Shown: positions 8,464 to 17,154 of the stretch, piece by piece
Layout: every line of letters begins with the position of its first letter
Numbering within the stretch: position 1 is the stretch's first letter
NCBI GenBank assembly: GCA_000497835.1
Contig: KI547166.1
Span: forward strand, 411,420 to 463,745
Source of the DNA: a gamma proteobacterium L18
GTDB taxonomy: Bacteria; Pseudomonadota; Gammaproteobacteria; Pseudomonadales; Pseudomonadaceae
Reading direction: 5' to 3'
DNA length: 52,326 nt
Position numbers and translations under genes: made by a program
Notes under the pieces: generated by a model
Told to the model about the DNA's origin: nothing
What the model saw: the letters and a program-made list of their open reading frames with translations, nothing else
Database searches by the model: none

Positions 8464-9780
8464 ATGTGGAAGAAGCCGATCGTATGGATACCCGTGGTAC
8501 TGGCCGCTGCCCTGACCCTCACCGCCCTGCCCTGGAGCGACAAGGCCCAGGCAGACGTGAGCCTGAAAGCACCGCGCGCGGTTCAATGGAGCGACTTCCT
8601 GGGCGTTGACGCCCAGTTCCAGTATTTCGACCCTGCGGTCTACCAGAAACAGATGGCGGCCCTGGATGCCCTGGGCCTGAGCTGGGTGCGCCTGAGCATT
8701 CACTGGGCGGTGATCGAGCCCACCGAAGGCAATATCGACTTTACCGCGCTGGACGGCGCCATGAGCGCCATGGCCGCGCACAAATACAACATCGTCGCCT
8801 ACCTGGTGGGCTCCGCGCCCTTCGCCACCAGCGCACCCGTAGGCGCCGCCGCCCAGGACCAGTACTCGCCCAAGGATGTGAACGTGTTCGCCAACCGCAT
8901 GGTGACGCTGGCCAAGCGCTACCCGCAGGTCAACACCTGGCAGCCCTGGAATGAACCCAACATCACCTGGCGCCCGGTGCCCGACTCCGCCGCCTACGGC
9001 AAGCTGTTGCTGGCCACCACCACCGCCTTGCGCGCCGCCGTGCCCACCGCCAACGTCGGTACTGCGGGCATGGCTTATTACAGTCAGAACCCGGCCAACG
9101 GCTCGCTGATGCTGGCCGACCTGCTCCAGGGCCTGGCCGCCAACAAGCTGATCGTTTCCTACCACCCCTACAGCCAGTACCCCGAAGGCGACGACCCCGC
9201 CGCCAAGGACTTCATCCAGCGCGGCAACCTGGTCAACACCACCCTGCACAACCACGGCGTCACCCAGGTGTGGGCCACCGAATGGGGCTGGTCCAGCTAC
9301 GCAGGCCCCGTGGAACTGCAACCGATCATCGGCGTCAACGGCCAGGCCGATTACACCCTGCGCCGCCTGGCGCTGATGAGCGCCATGGACTACCAGCGCA
9401 TCTTCCTGTTCAACCTCACCGACCTGGACGCACGAGCCTCGGCGCGAGACCAGTTCTACGGCCTGGTGGACCTCAATGGCGACCCGAAACCGGTGTACAC
9501 CGCGCTGAAAAACCTGTTCGACGTGACGGGAAGCCGCATTGAACCGGCCGACGCACCGGCCTACACCAACAGCCCGGGCGACCTGTACAACGTGGCCTGG
9601 ACCCGCGCCGACGGCAGCCACCTGTGGATGTTCTGGAGCGCCAGCGGCAGCTCGGTGACCCTGCCAACCGTGACCTCGGCGACGCTGATCGACCCGTTGA
9701 ATGGTGCCCGCACTACCCTGGCCAACGATAAAGGTATTAGTGTACCGCTCAAGACCAGCCTGCAATTGCTGATCTGGTGA
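8464..9780 (+). CDS. Secreted glycoside hydrolase, PslG-like (GH39/GH-A clan)
   Basis: 438 aa protein with an N-terminal hydrophobic leader (residues 1 to about 30, ending near DKAQA) and a (beta/alpha)8-type glycosidase domain. The putative acid/base is E164 in WNEPN and the putative nucleophile E273 in ATEWGW, the spacing expected for clan GH-A. Size and motifs match PslG, the periplasmic/inner-membrane-anchored endo-glycosidase of the Psl cluster, which trims or releases polymer during synthesis. The ATG at 8464 has GGAGGG at 8451-8456. A hydrolase inside a synthase operon usually acts on the polymer itself. The family number is my inference from motifs. Confidence 0.82.
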   Translation: MWKKPIVWIPVVLAAALTLTALPWSDKAQADVSLKAPRAVQWSDFLGVDAQFQYFDPAVYQKQMAALDALGLSWVRLSIHWAVIEPTEGNIDFTALDGAMSAMAAHKYNIVAYLVGSAPFATSAPVGAAAQDQYSPKDVNVFANRMVTLAKRYPQVNTWQPWNEPNITWRPVPDSAAYGKLLLATTTALRAAVPTANVGTAGMAYYSQNPANGSLMLADLLQGLAANKLIVSYHPYSQYPEGDDPAAKDFIQRGNLVNTTLHNHGVTQVWATEWGWSSYAGPVELQPIIGVNGQADYTLRRLALMSAMDYQRIFLFNLTDLDARASARDQFYGLVDLNGDPKPVYTALKNLFDVTGSRIEPADAPAYTNSPGDLYNVAWTRADGSHLWMFWSASGSSVTLPTVTSATLIDPLNGARTTLANDKGISVPLKTSLQLLIW

Positions 9781-9795
9781 CACAAGGACGATCCA

Positions 9796-11013
9796 ATGCG
9801 CATTTTATGGACGCTGCCGTACCTGCCCTGGCCCACCACCAGCGGCGGCAAGACCCGCCAATATCACCTGCTGCGCAACCTGGCCGCGCGCGGGCACCGC
9901 ATCACTTTGCTGGTGCTGTCCAAGACGCCGGTTACCCAGGAGGTGCGCAACGCCCTGGAGCCGTTCCTGGAGCAATTGATCGTGTTCCCCCGTCGATCGC
10001 TGCGCAGCCCCCGCACGCTATTGGCGGTGCTGGCCTCCCCACAGCCGATGCTGGCCAGCATCAACGGCCTGGACCCGCAGTTGAGCGGCTATTTCGACCA
10101 ACTGCTCAGTACACACTGGGATATGGTGCAAGTGGAGCACAGCTATGGCTTCCAGCCCTTTGAGCGGGTGTTGCGCAAGCACCAGCAACCGTTCGTGCTG
10201 ACCGAGCACAACATCGAGTCGGCCCTGGGCGCGGCCAGCTATGACCGCCTGCCCGGCTGGATGAAGCCCTTCACCTTGTGGGACCAGTGGCGCTACCGGC
10301 GCTGGGAAAAGCGCGTATTCGCCCAGGCCACCCAGTTAGTGGCGGTGACCGAGGCCGATGCGCAGCAGATGAAAGTGCTGTTCAACCGTGACGCGCCGGT
10401 GGTGGTCAATGGCGTCGACTGCCAACACTACGCCAGCGTCAAGCCGGACTTCAGCAGCCAACGCCTGCTGTTCATCGGCAACTACGAATACAGCCCCAAC
10501 CTGGACGCGGTGCAGTGGGCGCTGGATGAAGTCATGCCCAAGGTTTGGGCCATCAACCCGCAGGTGCGCCTGGCCGTGTGCGGCTTCGCCCTGCCCGCCC
10601 AGTGGCGCGAGCGCTGGCCCGACCCGCGCGTGGAGTTCCAGGGCTTTGTGCCCGACCTGCGCGCCCTGCAGGAGCAGACCGCGGTGTTCTTCGCCCCGCT
10701 GCGCCAGGGCGGCGGTTCCAAGCTCAAGGTGCTGGAAGCCATGGCCGCCGGTTTGCCCGTGGTGACCACCGATCAGGGCGTGTCCGGGCTGGCCGTCACC
10801 AACGGCCAGCACTATCTGGGCAGCGAAACCACCGAGGGCCTGGCCCGCCTGCTGACCGACGCAGTGGCCGACCCCGAACGCCTGCAGGATTTGTCTGACA
10901 ACGCACGCCGTTACGTACGCAGCCACCATGACTGGGCCGTTGCTGCCGCCCAGCTGGAAGCGGTGTACGCCCGCATTGTTCAACCCATGGAAAACAAGAC
11001 TTTATGCGCGTAG
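9796..11013 (+). CDS. Glycosyltransferase family 4 (second of three)
   Basis: 405 aa GT-B glycosyltransferase. The N-terminus, MRILWTLPYLPWPTTSGGKT, has the acceptor-side glycine-rich loop. The C-terminal donor domain shows GGGSKLKVLEAMAAGLPVV, the classical GT4 E-x7-E-type region. Similar enzymes annotated as Stp2-type sugar transferases occur in exopolysaccharide clusters. Start ATG 9796 has AAGGA upstream. It overlaps the next gene by 10 bp. Confidence 0.9.
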   Translation: MRILWTLPYLPWPTTSGGKTRQYHLLRNLAARGHRITLLVLSKTPVTQEVRNALEPFLEQLIVFPRRSLRSPRTLLAVLASPQPMLASINGLDPQLSGYFDQLLSTHWDMVQVEHSYGFQPFERVLRKHQQPFVLTEHNIESALGAASYDRLPGWMKPFTLWDQWRYRRWEKRVFAQATQLVAVTEADAQQMKVLFNRDAPVVVNGVDCQHYASVKPDFSSQRLLFIGNYEYSPNLDAVQWALDEVMPKVWAINPQVRLAVCGFALPAQWRERWPDPRVEFQGFVPDLRALQEQTAVFFAPLRQGGGSKLKVLEAMAAGLPVVTTDQGVSGLAVTNGQHYLGSETTEGLARLLTDAVADPERLQDLSDNARRYVRSHHDWAVAAAQLEAVYARIVQPMENKTLCA

Positions 11014-12104
11014 GACTGGATTATCGAGCGGCCGCTTCTTACCCCAACAGCGGCCTGGGCCGCCAGGCGCTGGCCCTGGAACAGGCGCTGCGTGCCCATC
11101 CCGATGTGCAGTTGCAACTGTTCACCGTGGCGCCGGACAACGACCCGCTGCGACGCAAGGCCCACTGCCCCGCATGGGGCAGCCCGCTGACGGGCATGCA
11201 TCGCCTGCCCCCCAGGATTCGTTTCGAGGCCGGCTTCCTGCCCGAGGCGCTGCGCAAGTGCGACATTGAAACCTACATCTGCAACGCCAACATGGGCCTG
11301 CCCCTGGCGCGTAAGCCCGCGGGCGTGAAATATGTTCTGCAACTGCACGACGTGTTCCAGCTGACCCTTGCCAACGCCCACGCCTCGAAGATCAAGGCGC
11401 TGATTTACGGCTACACCGACAAGCTGTCGATCAGGTGGTCGGTGAACAGCGCCGACCGCATCTGGACCCCGTCGCAGTACACCGCCGACGAACTGGTAAA
11501 ACTGTTCCCCGGTGCCCGCGACAAGGTGCGCGTGCTGCCCAACCTGGTGCTGCCGTTCACCGGCGAGCTGGCCGATATCAGCGACCTCGGCCTGCCTGCG
11601 CGCTACTGGCTGTGCGTGGGTACCCGCGAGCCGCGCAAGAATATCCCCTGGTTCGTTTCAGCCTGGCAGCAGGCGCGCCAGCAAAACGCCGAGGTGCCGG
11701 ATCTGGTGCTGGTGGGTGCCCGCGAAGACCTGCCGTCCGCGCAGCAGCACCTGCACGGCATCCACTTTGTCAGCGGCCTCAGCGACCCTCAGTTGCATGC
11801 ACTGTATGCCGGTGCCGCCCGCCTGTGGCAGCCCTCCTATGCCGAAGGCTTCGGCCTGCCGGTGATCGAAGCGCTGGCCCAGGGCACTCCGGTGGCCGTG
11901 GCCCAAGGCTCGGCACTGGACGAAATCACCCCACCGGACAGCCCGCGCTTTTCGCCCACCGACAGCGAGGCGCTGGTGCACCTGATGAAATCGCTGGCCG
12001 TCGACCACCCGGTCGACACCGCCGCCTTGAAAACCTGGGCCGAAGGCTATGGTGAACAGGCGTACCGCCAGCGCTTCAATGCTTTGCTCGAGGAGTTGCG
12101 CTGA
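11004..12104 (+). CDS. Glycosyltransferase family 4 (third of three)
   Basis: 366 aa GT-B glycosyltransferase starting MRVGLDYRAAASYPNSGLGR, with the donor-site signature SYAEGFGLPVIEALAQGTPV, which contains the conserved E-x7-E pair. This form resembles mannosyltransferases of the GT4 family. A mannose donor would fit the GDP-mannose gene in the operon, but that is inference. It overlaps the upstream gene by 10 bp and touches the downstream gene (TGATG), so translation is coupled on both sides. Confidence 0.9.
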   Translation: MRVGLDYRAAASYPNSGLGRQALALEQALRAHPDVQLQLFTVAPDNDPLRRKAHCPAWGSPLTGMHRLPPRIRFEAGFLPEALRKCDIETYICNANMGLPLARKPAGVKYVLQLHDVFQLTLANAHASKIKALIYGYTDKLSIRWSVNSADRIWTPSQYTADELVKLFPGARDKVRVLPNLVLPFTGELADISDLGLPARYWLCVGTREPRKNIPWFVSAWQQARQQNAEVPDLVLVGAREDLPSAQQHLHGIHFVSGLSDPQLHALYAGAARLWQPSYAEGFGLPVIEALAQGTPVAVAQGSALDEITPPDSPRFSPTDSEALVHLMKSLAVDHPVDTAALKTWAEGYGEQAYRQRFNALLEELR

Positions 12105-13504
12105 TGCCCCTGGCCCTACCGATGGCCCTGTTGTGCAGCCTGTTTTTCGGCGTGCTGGCCTGGCTGCTGCCAGCCCCCAAGGTGCTGGCCGCCATGGTCG
12201 GCGTGGCCGGCATCTGCACCGTACTGCGCAAGCCGCTGTGGGGGTTGCTGCTGTTTGCCTTCATCGCCACCTTCCTGCCCTACACCACGGTCAACGTCGG
12301 CATTCGTACCACGGTGTCCGAGGCGTTGGTGCTGCTGGTGTGGGGCAGCGTGATGGCGCAGAACATGTTCGGGCAACTGCCCCGCGCGCCGGCGCGTTTG
12401 CGCACGGAGCGCCTGCTGTTGGCGTTCATGCTGTTCAGCCTGTTGCCGTTCCTGGTAGGGCAGTTCACCATCGCCGCCACCGGCAACGGGCCGGTCAACT
12501 GGATACGCTGGTTGCTCAACCTGTCGGTGCTGTTCCTGGTGCCACGCCTGCTGGACACCGAGGCCAAGCGCGAACAACTGGTGGTGGGCATTCTGCTGGG
12601 CACGCTGGCGCTGTTGCTGCTGTCGATCCCGCTGTACATCAAGAACCACACCAACGCCGACAGCCTGGTGGATGTGCTGGGCAAGCTGGGCTACGGCTCG
12701 GTGGGTGACGTGAGCAAGACCCTGGAAGGCTTCAGCTCGCGCATGTCATCGCCCTGGATTCACCCCAACATCACTGGCGGCGCCATGGCCCTGCTGGTGC
12801 CGGTGGCCGCCTGTTATGGCCTGACGCGCGAAGGCTGGCGGCAGGGCCTGGGCATTGCCGTGGCGCTGCTGGGCCTGCTGGGCCTGCTGCTGACCGGTTC
12901 GCGAGGCGCGCTGATCAGCCTGGTGATCGTGCTGATGTGGCTGGCGCGCAAGCGCGTGCCCTACACCGGCCGCGTGCTGATGGCCGGCGCCGTGGCGGGG
13001 GCCCTGGTACTGATCTTCTACCCGCCGCTGCAGGAACGGGTACTGGACCTGTTCTCCAGCACTGACGCCAGTACCTCGGTGCGTTTTGACGAATACGCCA
13101 ACTTCCCCCGCGCCATGCTGATGTACCCGCTGGGGATTGGCTTCAAGGTCGACCCGCCGGTACCGGGCACTGACCTGTCGGGGATCTCCAACCTGTACCT
13201 CAATGACATCTACAAACTGGGGCTGCTGGGCCTGATCATGTTCCTGGTAGTGATCCGAAGCTGGTGGAAAGCCGTGCGCCCGCCGCAGAAAACCCTGACC
13301 CTGACCCGCGACAACGCCCTGTGGCTGGGCAGCCTGACCGGGTTGCTGGCGGCGCTGGTCAGCGGCCTGTTCGACCACTACTTCAGTTTTACCATGGTGC
13401 TGATCGCGCTGTTCTGGCTGCTGCTGGGGCTTAACCTGCATGAAGCCAAGCGCCTGTTCACCCCCCGCGAACCCGTTGCTGTCGCTCAAGGAAAACACCC
13501 ATGA
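12104..13504 (+). CDS. O-antigen ligase/polymerase-family membrane protein (Wzy-type polymerase)
   Basis: 466 aa integral inner-membrane protein with about 11-12 hydrophobic helices and a large periplasmic loop (about 175-245 and 310-360). It contains the Wzy_C-type region SSPWIHPNITGGAMALLVPV and LLLTGSRGALISLVIVLMWL, typical of the O-antigen ligase/polymerase family. In a cluster with export and flippase genes it is best read as the polymerase that joins repeat units in the periplasm. Its last four bases overlap the next start (ATGA). Confidence 0.87.
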   Translation: MPLALPMALLCSLFFGVLAWLLPAPKVLAAMVGVAGICTVLRKPLWGLLLFAFIATFLPYTTVNVGIRTTVSEALVLLVWGSVMAQNMFGQLPRAPARLRTERLLLAFMLFSLLPFLVGQFTIAATGNGPVNWIRWLLNLSVLFLVPRLLDTEAKREQLVVGILLGTLALLLLSIPLYIKNHTNADSLVDVLGKLGYGSVGDVSKTLEGFSSRMSSPWIHPNITGGAMALLVPVAACYGLTREGWRQGLGIAVALLGLLGLLLTGSRGALISLVIVLMWLARKRVPYTGRVLMAGAVAGALVLIFYPPLQERVLDLFSSTDASTSVRFDEYANFPRAMLMYPLGIGFKVDPPVPGTDLSGISNLYLNDIYKLGLLGLIMFLVVIRSWWKAVRPPQKTLTLTRDNALWLGSLTGLLAALVSGLFDHYFSFTMVLIALFWLLLGLNLHEAKRLFTPREPVAVAQGKHP

Positions 13505-14322
13505 GACATCGCCTTTATCATTCCTCCGACCTGCGCCAGGCGCTGCCTGAGTACGCGTACAAAATGGGTGTCAGCGTTGAAGAGCTGGAAGCCACATACC
13601 AGTGGATGGTGGAGAACGAACTGATCTTCGAGCAACCGCTCAAGTCCCGTACCTTGTACTTCGTGGCCGGGGTCAATATGGAGCCGCTGATCGAGCCGCC
13701 TCTGGCCCGGCGTTTCTACGTGCTGCTGGCCGGCGAACTCAAGGGCAAGCTGGTGCCGCGCTACGGCAAGAACTGGGCAACCGTGCGCGACCGCCTGCTG
13801 CGCCTGTGGGAGCAGGTGTACAACATCGTCATCTGCAAGATCCCCAGCCACACCGTGCGCCTGGCTTGGCTGCGCCTGGGCGGCGCCAAGATCGGCAAGG
13901 GCTCCAGCGTATGGCGCAACACCGAGGTGATCGGCGTGGAAAGCCTGGTCATCGGCGACGACAGCACCGTGGGCTGGCACTGCCAGCTCGACGCACGCGG
14001 CGGCCTGATTATTGGCGACCACGTGACCATCGCCTCTCATGTGCTGATCATCGCCGGCGGCCATGACACCCAGGCGCCGGAGTTCTGGGCCGTGGGCGGG
14101 CCGATCTACATCCGCGACTGGGCCTGGGTGGCCAGCCGCGCGCTGCTGTCCTTCGGCGCCGACATTGGCGAGGGCGCCATCGTCGGCGGCCAGAGCGTGG
14201 TGAGCAAGCCGGTGGCGCCATACACCATCGTCGGCGGCCCCAACGCCGAGGTCAAAGGCGAGCGTTGCCGCAACCTCAACTACAAGGTGGGCGGCAAGGG
14301 GCTGTTCACCCTGCTGCACTGA
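13501..14322 (+). CDS. Left-handed beta-helix acyltransferase (WcaF/serine acetyltransferase-like)
   Basis: 273 aa. The C-terminal about 150 residues are hexapeptide repeats (IGKGSSVWRNTEVIGVESLVIGD and on) with the catalytic-type histidine in IAGGHDT, as in acetyltransferases that modify sugars of exopolysaccharides. The first about 115 residues form a non-hexapeptide, probably helical extension (LRQALPEYAYKMGVSVEELEA and on) that ordinary WcaF enzymes lack. The likely role is O-acetylation of a repeat-unit sugar. It is embedded in the operon with a 4-bp overlap to the polymerase gene. Confidence 0.85.
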   Translation: MRHRLYHSSDLRQALPEYAYKMGVSVEELEATYQWMVENELIFEQPLKSRTLYFVAGVNMEPLIEPPLARRFYVLLAGELKGKLVPRYGKNWATVRDRLLRLWEQVYNIVICKIPSHTVRLAWLRLGGAKIGKGSSVWRNTEVIGVESLVIGDDSTVGWHCQLDARGGLIIGDHVTIASHVLIIAGGHDTQAPEFWAVGGPIYIRDWAWVASRALLSFGADIGEGAIVGGQSVVSKPVAPYTIVGGPNAEVKGERCRNLNYKVGGKGLFTLLH

Positions 14323-14331
14323 GGCGCATCG

Positions 14332-15741
14332 ATGTTTGGCTCAACGCTATGGCTGACGCTTGCAACACTCACCGGCCTTGCTGCCGGCTTTGCCCGTGAG
14401 TGGCTGTTGGTGGCGTCGTGGGGCGCGGGGGCACAAAGCGATGCCTTCCTGGTGTCGCTGTTCCTGCCCGAGGCGGTGCGCATGGCCTTGGCGGCCGGGC
14501 TGCTGAGCGCCGCGGCCCTGCCGCTGTTCCAACAACGCGATGCCGCCGGTCAGCGCGCCTGGCTGGGCGCGCTGGTGCCGCGCCTGTTGCTGTTGGGCCT
14601 GGGCCTGGCGCTGCTGCTGAGCCTGGCCGCGCCGCTGCTGGTACGCGCCATTGGCCCGGGACTGGACAGCGACGGCTATGCCCGCGCGGCCAGCTCGTTG
14701 CACTGGCTGGCCTGGTGTGCGCCGGGCTTTTTGCTGCATGCGCTGCTGTGCGTGCCGCTGCAGGCGCGCTCGCGTTTTGTGCTGGCGGGCATGGGCTCGC
14801 TGCTGTTCAACCTGCCGCCGGTGCTGTACCTGGCCATTGTGCGCCACGACGCTACCCCCACCGGCCTGGCCTGCGCCTGCGTGCTGGGCAGCTGGCTGAT
14901 GCCGGCGGTGCTGCTGCCCTCGCTGCTGCGCGCCGGCTGGCGGCCCTGGCAGCGTGAACAGGCGCCCGGTGCGGTGCGCGAATTGCTGCAACGCATCGGC
15001 CCACTGCTGAGCAGCAACCTGGCCAGCCAGGGCCTGGCGCTGCTGGAACGCATGGTCGCCTCGCTGCTGGGCGAAGGTGCGGTCACCTGGATCAACCTGG
15101 CGCGCAAACTGATCAACCTGCCGCTGATTGCCCTGATGAGCCTCAACCAGGTGCTGCTGGGCCTGATGAGCGGCAGCGCCGGCGAACAGCGCCTGACCTT
15201 GCTGCGCAAGGGCCTGAGCAGCGCCACCCTGCTGACCGTGCCCGCCGTCACCGGCCTGATCGGCGCCTCGGCGGCGCTTGTCACCCTGCTGCTACCCAAC
15301 CAGTCGGCGGGCAGCCCGCTGCCGGAGTTGCTCGCCTGGTTCTGTGTACCGTTGATGTTCGGCGCCTGGAACGCCCTGCTGGCCCGTTACGCCTATGCGG
15401 CGGGCGACACGCGCATGCCGCTCAACTGCGAGCTGGCCGGCAGCCTGATGAATGCGCTGCTGCTGGGCGTGTTGCCGTGGGTGTTCGGCCTGATCGGCAT
15501 TGCCATGGCCGCGCTGTGCGGGGTGTTGCTGACGGGGGTGTTGCTGATGCGCCGCCAGGCGCTGCTGGGGCAGTTGCCGTGGCGCAGCCATTGGTTGATG
15601 GGCGCGGTGGCGATGCTGTTGGCAGCCGTGCTGGTGCATCCGTTGCCGGGGATGTGGGTGCAGTTGGGGGTGAGTTGCGTGTGCGGCGCGGGGTTGTTGG
15701 TGGGGTTGGGGGTTTGGTTGCGGCCTTGGGGGCGGGTTTGA
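14332..15741 (+). CDS. MurJ/MviN-superfamily flippase (probable Wzx role)
   Basis: 469 aa polytopic inner-membrane protein of the MOP exporter superfamily, MurJ branch, with about 12-13 hydrophobic helices. It starts MFGSTLWLTLATLTGLAAGF and includes REWLLVASWGAGAQSDAFLV, the MurJ-like first-helix region. As the last gene of the operon and the only flippase candidate, it probably moves the lipid-linked repeat unit across the membrane. Use of a MurJ-type protein in place of a classic Wzx has been seen in other exopolysaccharide clusters. No T-rich terminator follows; a long inverted repeat lies 70 bp downstream. Confidence 0.87.
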   Translation: MFGSTLWLTLATLTGLAAGFAREWLLVASWGAGAQSDAFLVSLFLPEAVRMALAAGLLSAAALPLFQQRDAAGQRAWLGALVPRLLLLGLGLALLLSLAAPLLVRAIGPGLDSDGYARAASSLHWLAWCAPGFLLHALLCVPLQARSRFVLAGMGSLLFNLPPVLYLAIVRHDATPTGLACACVLGSWLMPAVLLPSLLRAGWRPWQREQAPGAVRELLQRIGPLLSSNLASQGLALLERMVASLLGEGAVTWINLARKLINLPLIALMSLNQVLLGLMSGSAGEQRLTLLRKGLSSATLLTVPAVTGLIGASAALVTLLLPNQSAGSPLPELLAWFCVPLMFGAWNALLARYAYAAGDTRMPLNCELAGSLMNALLLGVLPWVFGLIGIAMAALCGVLLTGVLLMRRQALLGQLPWRSHWLMGAVAMLLAAVLVHPLPGMWVQLGVSCVCGAGLLVGLGVWLRPWGRV

Positions 15742-15810
15742 GGGTTGGTTGCCTGGCGGTGGATCGCAGGATGGCAACCAGGTGCATGGGGATGTTTTTA
15801 AGGTGTTCAT

Positions 15811-16035
15811 GCGATCGCGCGCCGCCCGCGCGGCGCTTCCCGGCCAGAGGCCGGTCCTACATTTGTTTCGGGCCAGTCAGGCCAGTGAGATCACCTGATC
15901 CGCCTTGTTTGCACCACCACAAATGCGCAGTGAAAAAACAGAGCGGACCAGGCGATACCACAGACAGAATTGGCCCGAAACAAATGTAGGACCGGCCTCT
16001 GGCCGGGAAGCGCCGTGCGGACGGCGCTCGATCTC
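15811..16035. repeat. Long REP-pair palindrome A (45-bp perfect arms)
   Basis: Positions 15831-15875 and 15971-16015 are perfect inverted copies of 45 bp, separated by 95 bp and extended outward by imperfect GCGC-rich arms. Each arm contains its own small hairpin (CCGGCCAGAGGCCGG). The spacer shares words with element B at 47985-48193 (ATCACCT, TCCGCCTTGTTT, GGCGAT, AATTGGCCC). The unit type also occurs at 20103-20175 and 35391-35671. It occupies the gap between the convergent flippase and GT2 genes, where it could also act as a transcription barrier. Confidence 0.85.
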
Positions 16036-16098
16036 AAGAGCGCTAAAAACTCCTCGCCTGGCACCTGGAAGCCATCTCACGATCCCCTGACAAACCCC

Positions 16099-17025
16099 TC
16101 AAGCATAAGGCCCATCCCAATACCGCTTATGCATCCCCAACCGCTTCTTCCACTTGACCGGCAATCGCTGTTCCTGTTGGCTGAACTTGTACGCCAACAG
16201 CTTCAAGCCATTGCGCAAAAACGACCCCGGCCACAACCACAACCGCCGCACGCCCAGGAACCTGAGTTCAGACTTCACGTAGCGCAACCCCTCGCCCCCC
16301 GCACCGCCAAACTGCTCGCGTATCCACGGCTCACGGGCCTGGAACACGCCAATGTCGAAGTAGCGGCGGAATTCCTCGGCCAAGGTGTAGTTGTGCGAAT
16401 GCCGACAGCAGGCATCACCGGCATAGGCCACCTTCCACCCCGCCACCAGCATCCGCGCGGCCACGTACATGTCCTCGGACAGGATCACGTGCAGCGGAAA
16501 ACCACCGACCTGCATCAGCGCCTTGCGCCGATAGGCGGCAAAGGAGTTGGACATGAAGCAGGTCTTGATGCCCAACCGATGCACGTCGGCCATGCTCTTG
16601 AGCTGCGAGGTGGCCGGATAGTTGAAGCTGCGCGCGTGCTGGGACAGCAGGTTGGCGTCCTTGTGCGCCAGCTGGCGACCGCAGACGGCGCCCACGGTTT
16701 CATCCACGAAAGGCGCAACGATGCGCGCCAGGGCCTGGGGATCTTCCAGGTAGGCGTCTTGGGTCATGTAGACGTAGACGTCATAGTCAGGGTACAGCTC
16801 GACCATGCGCTGGCGGGTACCGCCGTGGTTGAACTCGCGGCTGGGGATCTGCAGGAAGTGGTCGGCGCACTCGCGCCCCAGCTCGGCGCTGCCGTCACTG
16901 GAGCTGGAATCGACGATCAGGGTATCGAAATCGATGGTCTGGCTGCCCAGCGAATCCAGCAGGCGTTGCAAGTCCCTCTGACCGTTGTAGGTCGGGACCA
17001 CGCACGCCACTTTCAAAATCGTCAT
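16099..17025 (-). CDS. Glycosyltransferase family 2 (rhamnosyltransferase-like)
   Basis: 308 aa GT-A glycosyltransferase. N-terminal VACVVPTYNGQRDLQRLLDS, the DSSSSDGSAE segment and the later SEDMYVAARML (probable base region) are typical of GT2, and REFNHGGTR resembles RfbF/WbbL rhamnosyltransferases. The ATG at 17025 was chosen over an upstream start because the family begins at this point. The gene is convergent with the exopolysaccharide operon and separated from it by palindrome A. It may contribute to that polymer, but no sequence evidence proves this. Confidence 0.87.
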   Translation of the reverse strand: MTILKVACVVPTYNGQRDLQRLLDSLGSQTIDFDTLIVDSSSSDGSAELGRECADHFLQIPSREFNHGGTRQRMVELYPDYDVYVYMTQDAYLEDPQALARIVAPFVDETVGAVCGRQLAHKDANLLSQHARSFNYPATSQLKSMADVHRLGIKTCFMSNSFAAYRRKALMQVGGFPLHVILSEDMYVAARMLVAGWKVAYAGDACCRHSHNYTLAEEFRRYFDIGVFQAREPWIREQFGGAGGEGLRYVKSELRFLGVRRLWLWPGSFLRNGLKLLAYKFSQQEQRLPVKWKKRLGMHKRYWDGPYA

Positions 17026-17154
17026 GGTTCGATGCCCTACGTGATGACCCAGTCCCTGTGAATCGGGCGTTGCGCGGTGGCGCAACACCCGTCGTAAAGC
17101 ATTACAACCTGATGAAGCCTAGCGTACACAGCCGGGGCGTCGGTAACAATGGAT

